DNA of 11,407 nucleotides from NCBI GenBank assembly GCA_002378565.1, contig DFSH01000031.1, positions 1-11,407 on the forward strand. The letters run 5' to 3'. This stretch comes from Flavobacteriales bacterium UBA3442 (GTDB lineage Bacteria; Bacteroidota; Bacteroidia; Flavobacteriales; Schleiferiaceae). How positions within the stretch are numbered: position 1 is the stretch's first letter; each line of letters begins with the position of its first letter. Under the pieces are notes generated by a model, which ran no database searches, was not told the DNA's origin, and saw nothing but the letters and a program-made list of their open reading frames with translations. The translations under genes and the position numbers were made by a program. Below, piece after piece: positions 6,735 through 11,407 of this stretch.

Positions 6735-7195
6735 TGTGGGCATCCGTTATTAGGGTCTCCATAAGGGTGAATGACGATGGACATTTCAGCTTCTCCACCT
6801 TCTAGGACGTGAATGAAGCCACAACCTTTCCATCCACCTTTGCTTGCCTCCACATCAAGGTAGGCTTCGCCAGTGAATTTGAACCGGGCAGGAACCCATT
6901 CTGTTTTTGCACTGTCAGCCCAACGGCCAATGTAGCCATCAATGCCTGTTTTGCACCAGTAATAACCCTGGGTTGTTGGGTCGTTGAATAATGTGGTATC
7001 GCCTACACCACCAGGCACAAACACATGCACCCACGCGTTCTGAACAGGAATGCTGTCAACAGAGATGGCTTGTACATTGATTTCAGTGACTACCGGCCTA
7101 TTGTCCTCACAAGCGAACGCCAAAGCGCTCACGCAAACAACAGCAAATACAGAGCGAAGAAAAGGAAACAAGTGGGTCATACGGGTTTGTGCCAT
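6731..7195 (-). CDS. Small lipoprotein, carboxypeptidase-regulatory/Ig-like fold (paralogue 1)
   Basis: The protein has 154 residues from the chosen start. A hydrophobic signal peptide ends in A-L-A-F-A-C (lipidated Cys29), followed by E-D-N-R-P. The acidic residues right after the lipid cysteine loosely recall the surface-export signals of Bacteroidota lipoproteins. The mature domain shares with paralogue 2 the blocks I-P-V-Q-N-A-W-V-H-V, T-G-I-D-G, A-S-K-G..G-C-G-F and A-E-M-S-I-V-I-H-P-Y. Cys125 and Cys152 are 27 residues apart, exactly as in paralogue 2. The start is uncertain: ATGs at 7207, 7195 and 7180 are all in frame. 7195 follows an A-rich TAAAACT and sits well behind the candidate promoter. 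The furthest ATG (7267) would lie inside pheS and upstream of that promoter, so it is rejected. Function is unknown. Confidence 0.78.
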   Translation of the reverse strand: MAQTRMTHLFPFLRSVFAVVCVSALAFACEDNRPVVTEINVQAISVDSIPVQNAWVHVFVPGGVGDTTLFNDPTTQGYYWCKTGIDGYIGRWADSAKTEWVPARFKFTGEAYLDVEASKGGWKGCGFIHVLEGGEAEMSIVIHPYGDPNNGCPQ

Positions 7196-7219
7196 AGTTT
7201 TACGCATTGAAGCGAAGAG

Positions 7220-7253
7220 CAAATATAACGGATTCCCACAGCAATGCTTGAAA
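7220..7253 (-). promoter_or_regulatory. Candidate promoter for the lipoprotein-cvpA operon
   Basis: On the minus strand, TATATTTG (7227 down to 7220) is a perfect match to the Bacteroidota -7 consensus TAnnTTTG. A TTTC resembling the TTTG -33 box lies 22 bp upstream (7253-7250), within the usual spacing range. Transcription would start near 7213, giving a leader of about 18 nt to the ATG at 7195. The -33 part overlaps the first codons of pheS. Confidence 0.5.
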
Positions 7254-8257
7254 CAATTGAGCGACATAGGATAGCCATTGAGGCTTTTGAGGCAACCAGT
7301 GAGGAAGCGATTGAAAAATTCCGCATTGAGTACCTGAGCCGTAAAGGTGTTTTACATGAGCTTTTTGCCCAATTCAAAGGGGTTCCAGGCAATGAAAAGC
7401 GAGAAGTTGGTCAAGCGCTCAATCGGTTGAAACAGGCCGCGGAGTCTGTGATTGTTGGAAAAAAACCCACCACAACAGCTGCTGAAACCGCCCCAGAAGA
7501 CACAACAAGGCCCGGCCATGATGCCAACCCAGGTAGCCATCACCCTATTTCTTTGGTCCGTAATGAGATTGTGAGCATCTTCAAACGCATGGGGTTTGCG
7601 GTAGCTCAAGGCCCTGAAATGGAAGATGATTGGCACAATTTTTCTGCGCTCAACTTCCCTCCAGAGCACCCAGCTAGAGACATGCAGGACACCTTTTTCT
7701 TGGCCAGAAGTCCGGATTGGGCATTGAGAACCCACACCTCCAGCGTGCAAGTTCGCAGCATGGAAACCCAAGAGCCACCCATTCGGGTCATTGCGCCAGG
7801 CCGAGTGTTCAGAAATGAAGCCATTTCTGCCCGTTCGCACTGCATATTCCATCAAATCGAAGGACTTTACGTTGACAAGGACGTTAGTTTTGCTGAAATG
7901 AAACAGACTTTGCTGTCATTTGCTACGGCATTTTTCGGTGACGAAACCAAAATCCGTCTGCGACCCAGCTACTTCCCGTTTACGGAGCCAAGTGCCGAAG
8001 TGGACATTTGGTGGGGCCTTGAAAATGAGGATGATCACCGAATGACCAAAGGCACAGGTTGGCTTGAAATCATGGGTTGCGGCATGGTTGACCCTGCTGT
8101 GTTAAGCGCCAGCGGCATTGACCCTAAGGTGTACAGTGGTTATGCTTTTGGGATGGGCATTGAGCGTGTAGCAATGCAGCGTTACCAAATTCCGGATATC
8201 CGGGCCTTCCATGAGAACGATTTGCGTTTTTTGAAGCAGTTCACCTCCGTGATCTAA
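7244..8257 (+). CDS. pheS: Phenylalanyl-tRNA synthetase alpha subunit
   Basis: This 337-residue class II aminoacyl-tRNA synthetase subunit forms the alpha2-beta2 enzyme that charges tRNA-Phe. Residues 1-80 form the N-terminal coiled-coil arm (with F-R-I-E-Y-L-S-R-K-G) that contacts tRNA. A low-complexity Thr/Ala/Glu/Pro linker (about 84-104) leads to the catalytic domain. H-T-S-S-V-Q-V-R at 164-171, A-P-G-R-V-F-R-N-E and F-H-Q-I-E-G at 202-207 make up the motif 2 region. Motif 3 is G-Y-A-F-G-M-G-I-E-R at 299-308. The F-R-N-E-A-I-S-A-R-S-H-C variant is, as I recall, the form found in Bacteroidota rather than the R-x-D-x-x-D-A-T-H of many other bacteria. pheT is not adjacent. It is divergent from the lipoprotein operon and convergent with pyk across a 38-bp gap. 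I see no clear promoter for it. Confidence 0.97.
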   Translation: MLETIERHRIAIEAFEATSEEAIEKFRIEYLSRKGVLHELFAQFKGVPGNEKREVGQALNRLKQAAESVIVGKKPTTTAAETAPEDTTRPGHDANPGSHHPISLVRNEIVSIFKRMGFAVAQGPEMEDDWHNFSALNFPPEHPARDMQDTFFLARSPDWALRTHTSSVQVRSMETQEPPIRVIAPGRVFRNEAISARSHCIFHQIEGLYVDKDVSFAEMKQTLLSFATAFFGDETKIRLRPSYFPFTEPSAEVDIWWGLENEDDHRMTKGTGWLEIMGCGMVDPAVLSASGIDPKVYSGYAFGMGIERVAMQRYQIPDIRAFHENDLRFLKQFTSVI

Positions 8258-8295
8258 CACAAGGAACAGGCGCCAATAAACCCTGATAATACAGG

Positions 8296-9711
8296 CTACT
8301 TGACCTCGCTAACCCTTAAAGTGTTGGTGGTTCCGCGCGCTTCAATAGGCATGGAGGCAAGCTGAACAATGAAGTCCCCTTTGTCAACCAAACCGCCCAC
8401 CTTCAGGGCTTGGGAGATTTCTTTAAAGGTTTCATCTGTGGACTGCATACCGTCATAGAAAAACCCCTTCAAGCCCCAGTGCAAGCTAAGTTTGTTGAGG
8501 ATAGATCGCTTGGCAGTGAAAGCATAGATGGCAGCTTGCGGTCGGTGAGAGCTAACCAACTGTGCGGAGTAGCCAGAAAAAGTCATGGCGCAAATGGCGC
8601 GCGCGTCAATTTGGTCAGCCACACGAACCCCGTGATAACACAGAGTTTTGTTGACCAATCGCTCATCGTTGAGCTTGGGCTTTTTAGCCCCCTTGACCTT
8701 TTCAGAAATGCTTTCGGAGGACAGAATGATTTTTGCTATGGCTTGAACCACCTCCACGGGGTATTGACCAACAGACGTTTCCCCAGACAACATGACGGCA
8801 TCCGCGCCATCCAAGACAGCGTTGGCCACATCATTCACCTCAGCCCGAGACGGCGTCAAGCTATCCATCATGGACTCCATCATTTGGGTGGCAACAATCA
8901 CAGGCTTAGCGTGAAGAATAGATTTTTTAATGATCATTTTCTGAATCAAAGGCACTGACTCCATTGGCACCTCAACACCCAAGTCACCCCGAGCTACCAT
9001 GACGGCATCTGTGGCAGCAATGATGGCATCAATGTCTGCAACCGCTTCAGGTTTTTCAATTTTTGAGACGATGCCAGCATGGGAATTGGCGGCTGTAATC
9101 AATTGACGAAGCTGCTCAATATCCTTGACTGATCGAACGAAACTGAGCCCAACCCAATCCACCTCAAGCTCAAGAGCCAGGGTCAAATCCACCAAATCTT
9201 TCTCTGTCAAGCACGGAAGAGAGACTCGGGTGTTTGGTAGGTTAACGCCCTTGTTGGAGCTCAATACACCCCCTTGAACCACTGTCGCGGTGACCAAATC
9301 TTTCTTGTTGGTTTTTACCACATCCAACAACAGCTTTCCGTCATCCAGCAGAACGCGCTCACCCACCTTGACGTCTTTTGGAAAGCGCTCATAGGTCATG
9401 AAAACCCGTTTCTTATTACCAACACAGGGCTTATTGCTGAAAACTAGCTGTTCACCTTTTGTGATAACAGTTCCCTCTTCCACCTCACCAACGCGCAACT
9501 TAGGCCCTTGCAAATCCGCAAGGATGGCGGCACTCATGCCTGTGCGATCCAGAGCGGCACGGATTAGCCCAACGGTTTTGCGATGATCACCATGACTGCC
9601 ATGGGAGAAGTTGACGCGAAACACGTTCACGCCAGCCTGAAGCATGGATTCAAGGATGTCTTGCTTTGCGGAGGCGGGGCCAAGTGTGGCAACAATTTTT
9701 GCGCGTTTCAT
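8296..9711 (-). CDS. pyk: Pyruvate kinase
   Basis: This 471-residue full-length protein performs the last glycolytic step, phosphoenolpyruvate plus ADP to pyruvate plus ATP, in the cytoplasm. It opens M-K-R-A-K-I-V-A-T-L-G-P-A-S. It then has the active-site F-R-V-N-F-S-H-G (31-38), A-D-L-Q-G-P-K-L-R-V-G (65-75, in the B-domain hinge), the catalytic S-K-I-E-K-P-E (Lys217, Glu219), A-R-G-D-L-G-V-E, and A-T-Q-M-M-E-S-M..P-S-R-A-E-V-N-D-V-A-N-A. The C-terminal regulatory domain is present (A-I-C-A-M-T-F-S-G-Y-S-A). The start at 9711 forms an ATGA overlap with the stop of the upstream gene, giving translational coupling; an in-frame upstream ATG at 9804 adds an unrelated Pro-rich stretch that overlaps the neighbour. 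It is the last gene of the fabF-rnc-pyk operon. Confidence 0.97.
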   Translation of the reverse strand: MKRAKIVATLGPASAKQDILESMLQAGVNVFRVNFSHGSHGDHRKTVGLIRAALDRTGMSAAILADLQGPKLRVGEVEEGTVITKGEQLVFSNKPCVGNKKRVFMTYERFPKDVKVGERVLLDDGKLLLDVVKTNKKDLVTATVVQGGVLSSNKGVNLPNTRVSLPCLTEKDLVDLTLALELEVDWVGLSFVRSVKDIEQLRQLITAANSHAGIVSKIEKPEAVADIDAIIAATDAVMVARGDLGVEVPMESVPLIQKMIIKKSILHAKPVIVATQMMESMMDSLTPSRAEVNDVANAVLDGADAVMLSGETSVGQYPVEVVQAIAKIILSSESISEKVKGAKKPKLNDERLVNKTLCYHGVRVADQIDARAICAMTFSGYSAQLVSSHRPQAAIYAFTAKRSILNKLSLHWGLKGFFYDGMQSTDETFKEISQALKVGGLVDKGDFIVQLASMPIEARGTTNTLRVSEVK

Positions 9712-10214
9712 AAGACCAGGGGTTCTAGTATGAGTTGATGTCGGTCTCGGAGGGTCATCCAAGGGTAGTGGATGCATTGTAAAACCAAAGGAATAGCCTT
9801 GCAACGTTGAATCAAAGGTACAATCTCTGATTTAGTCAAGGGATCAGACAAAATCAGGACAGCTTGAGCTAAGGATTTTTTCTTAATCAAAGGGGTTTTT
9901 GGCACAGCGAAACCAACGGCATCAAAGAGGCCAACACCTTCGGGCTGATACCCCTTGTTCCATTGGCTGACCAAAGGGTGGTTGATGAGCAGGTGAATAT
10001 CTGTGAAGTCATCCCGCCAAGCATACACCACGTGGTGCTGCTCGCGGTCCTTCAGGCGAACCACATGGTCTTGAGCCAGCCGAGACAGGCCCCAACCAAG
10101 GTGTTGATTCAAAGCATAAACCAAGGCAACGTCATCCAAGGCGCTGTGAACGCCAATGACATCACGAGGGCCGTTTTCTTTGAGGTCGTCTAGAACGAGA
10201 AGGTTTGTTCCCAC
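9708..10214 (-). CDS. IPExxxVDY-family protein lacking the name-giving motif
   Basis: The protein has 168 residues. The N-terminal block D-V-I-G-V-H-S-A-L-D-D-V-A-L-V-Y-A-L-N (18-36), followed by L-S-R-L-A-Q-D, matches the I-G-I-H-S-x-L-E-D-Y-x-L-x-Y-x-L-N pattern of the Bacteroidota IPExxxVDY family. The position between rnc and pyk is the family's usual locus. Function of the family is unknown. The I-P-E-x-x-x-V-D-Y motif expected near residues 110-118 is replaced by L-I-K-K-K-S-L-A-Q-A, although the following segment (P-L-I-Q-R-C-K-A-I-P) still looks homologous. The start is GTG at 10214, overlapping rnc by 53 bp. No internal ATG precedes the conserved block, and this start places G-V-H-S at residue 21, as expected for the family. 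It overlaps pyk by 4 bp. Confidence 0.75.
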   Translation of the reverse strand: MGTNLLVLDDLKENGPRDVIGVHSALDDVALVYALNQHLGWGLSRLAQDHVVRLKDREQHHVVYAWRDDFTDIHLLINHPLVSQWNKGYQPEGVGLFDAVGFAVPKTPLIKKKSLAQAVLILSDPLTKSEIVPLIQRCKAIPLVLQCIHYPWMTLRDRHQLILEPLVL

Positions 10215-10944
10215 GGCGGTGAATATTGAGTTCGTAGCAGGCCGCTTTAGAGGCTGCTTCTTCGGCAGTTTTTTTGGAAGGGCCAGATCCCTCAGACACT
10301 GCTTTATCGTCGATCAACAATTTGAAAACAAACCGCTTGCGATGCTGTGAGCCCTCTTCATCTTGCAGGACGAAATCAAAGCGTTTTTTGTTTTTCTGCA
10401 CCCACTCAATCAGCAAGCTTTTGTAGCTAACTATTTCACGCTCAACGCTATTGATGTTGACGTGTTTCTCAATCATGTGTTTGAAAACAAAGGTTCTCGT
10501 AGCCTTCCAGCCACGATCCGCGTAGACAGCTCCCACAAGCGCCTCCAAGGTGTTGCCGGGCACAGACGTGTGACCACCGCGACCACCTCTGCGGCTGTTG
10601 CTCATCCATTTTGAGATGCCCATTTTTTCAGCGATGCGGTTGAGGGCCTTGCGGCTAACAACTTTGGACCGCATGCTTGTCAGGTAGCCTTCGTCGCCTT
10701 TGGGGTATTTGTCAAACAAGTACTCCGCCAACAACACGCCTAAGACGGCATCACCGAGGTACTCCAGGCGCTCATAGCTGAGGTTGGCTTGGTGCTGACT
10801 CTTGCTATTGCCTTTGCGACGAAAGGCGTTAAGGTAGACCCAGGGGTCCTTAGGTGTGACGCCAGTCATGGACTTGACAGCAGAGAGGAGTTTCCGGTGC
10901 TCTTTTGGTACCGGAGACGGAAATAAAAAGGAAAATAATGACAT
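10162..10944 (-). CDS. rnc: Ribonuclease III
   Basis: This 260-residue double-strand-specific endoribonuclease processes the rRNA precursor and structured RNAs as a homodimer. The catalytic domain carries the signature E-R-L-E-Y-L-G-D-A-V-L at 58-68 (Glu58, Glu61, Asp65). The second metal-site motif N-T-L-E-A-L-V-G-A-V-Y at 131-141 has Glu134. The residue equivalent to E. coli Asp114 is Asn131, which I recall as common in Bacteroidota. The dsRNA-binding domain spans about 173-239, ending in the G-S-G-P-S-K-K-T-A-E-E-A-A-S-K-A-A loop and helix. A basic tail rich in Arg and Ser (243-260) follows. The ATG at 10944 lies one base after the fabF stop; an in-frame ATG at 11019 would lie inside fabF and is rejected. 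The last 53 bp overlap the next gene. Confidence 0.95.
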   Translation of the reverse strand: MSLFSFLFPSPVPKEHRKLLSAVKSMTGVTPKDPWVYLNAFRRKGNSKSQHQANLSYERLEYLGDAVLGVLLAEYLFDKYPKGDEGYLTSMRSKVVSRKALNRIAEKMGISKWMSNSRRGGRGGHTSVPGNTLEALVGAVYADRGWKATRTFVFKHMIEKHVNINSVEREIVSYKSLLIEWVQKNKKRFDFVLQDEEGSQHRKRFVFKLLIDDKAVSEGSGPSKKTAEEAASKAACYELNIHRRGNKPSRSRRPQRKRPS

Positions 10945-10945
10945 A

Positions 10946-11407
10946 TCAGGGTTTGAACTTCCTGAACACAACCGACGCGTTGTGCCCACCAAACCCGAAG
11001 GTGTTAGAAAGGGCCGCACGGACAGTTCTGGCTTGAGGCTTGTGGAATGTCAGGTTCAAGCCTGCATCCAGCTCGGGGTCGTCTGTGAAATGGTTAATGG
11101 TTGGCGGAACGATGTCGTGGTAGCAAGACAAAACAGCAACCAAAGCCTCAGCGGCACCAGCGGCACCCAACAAATGACCCGTCATAGACTTGGTCGAGCT
11201 GATGTTGAGTTTGTAGGCGTGGTCACCAAAGACTTTTTTGACGGCAGTTATCTCAGCCAGGTCGCCAAGCGGCGTAGAGGTTCCGTGAACATTGATGTAA
11301 TCGACGTCCTCAGGTGACATGCCGGCGTCTTCGAGGGCATTCTTCATGCCATTGATCGCACCTAAGCCCTCAGGGTGTGGCGCTGTGATGTGATGTGCGT
11401 CGGCAGA
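10946..11407 (-). CDS. fabF: Beta-ketoacyl-ACP synthase II, C-terminal part (5' end outside window)
   Basis: The frame is open to the window edge; 153 C-terminal residues are visible, beginning [17 protein letters not shown]. This condensing enzyme elongates acyl-ACP with malonyl-ACP in type II fatty-acid synthesis. Two catalytic histidines are visible: [11 protein letters not shown] (fragment His41) and [15 protein letters not shown] (Lys73, His78). They are 37 residues apart, as in E. coli FabF (303 and 340). The C-terminus [14 protein letters not shown] is typical. The active-site cysteine lies outside the window. rnc follows after one base, so the two are co-transcribed; acpP is the expected upstream neighbour but is not visible. 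Confidence 0.96.
   Translation of the reverse strand, partial: SADAHHITAPHPEGLGAINGMKNALEDAGMSPEDVDYINVHGTSTPLGDLAEITAVKKVFGDHAYKLNISSTKSMTGHLLGAAGAAEALVAVLSCYHDIVPPTINHFTDDPELDAGLNLTFHKPQARTVRAALSNTFGFGGHNASVVFRKFKP

Noticed and set aside
8258-8295. Bidirectional terminator between pheS and pyk
   Set aside because: The 38-bp gap has no GC-rich inverted repeat with a T-run on either strand.
9712-9804. Longer pyk start at 9804
   Set aside because: The Pro/Thr-rich extension is unlike pyruvate kinase, and the ATGA overlap at 9711 gives a perfect conserved N-terminus.
10026-10039. Palindrome CACCACGTGGTG as a parS site
   Set aside because: Only the hexamer core matches; the flanking TACAC/GTGCT do not fit the parS arms. 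It encodes His-His-Val-Val in the IPExxxVDY-family protein.

Overview
The window is a compact stretch of core bacterial chromosome from a member of the Bacteroidota, probably a marine Flavobacteriales-type organism; that rank is an inference. Three things point there. The gene neighbourhood fabF - rnc - IPExxxVDY-family gene - pyk is characteristic of this phylum. PheS, YbeY and RNase III all carry the variants I associate with this phylum. There is also almost no Shine-Dalgarno signal, and two TAnnTTTG promoter elements are present. I see no tRNA, rRNA, CRISPR array, insertion sequence or prophage, and no gene-free gap longer than about 60 bp.

Layout, left to right. The plus strand opens with the 3' end of rpiB (ribose-5-phosphate isomerase B), then ybeY (rRNA-processing endoribonuclease), mnmG/gidA (tRNA wobble-uridine modification) and a zinc-ribbon SAM methyltransferase of unknown substrate. 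holB (DNA polymerase III delta') lies convergent to the methyltransferase and divergent from pgk. pgk runs rightwards and collides tail-to-tail with a minus-strand operon of two tandem, paralogous lipoproteins plus a CvpA-family membrane protein. pheS is divergent from the lipoproteins. It converges on a second minus-strand operon whose transcription order is fabF (cut by the window edge), rnc, an IPExxxVDY-family gene and pyk.

The genes are mostly housekeeping: translation and RNA maturation (ybeY, mnmG, pheS, rnc), central carbon metabolism (rpiB, pgk, pyk), fatty-acid elongation (fabF) and replication (holB). Packing is extreme. Two convergent pairs overlap at their 3' ends, and several same-strand neighbours overlap by 1 to 53 bp.

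The most notable non-coding signal is a pair of 16-bp parS-like ParB-binding sites (core CACGTG) flanking mnmG. One lies inside the last codons of ybeY; the other fills nearly the whole spacer after mnmG. This suggests the left part of the window belongs to the chromosome's centromere-like, origin-proximal region. Other points of interest are the lipoprotein pair with an identically spaced cysteine pair, an IPExxxVDY-family protein that has lost its name-giving motif, and an Arg/Ser-rich RNase III tail encoded entirely inside the overlap with the next gene. I found no convincing new multi-gene defence or mobile system.
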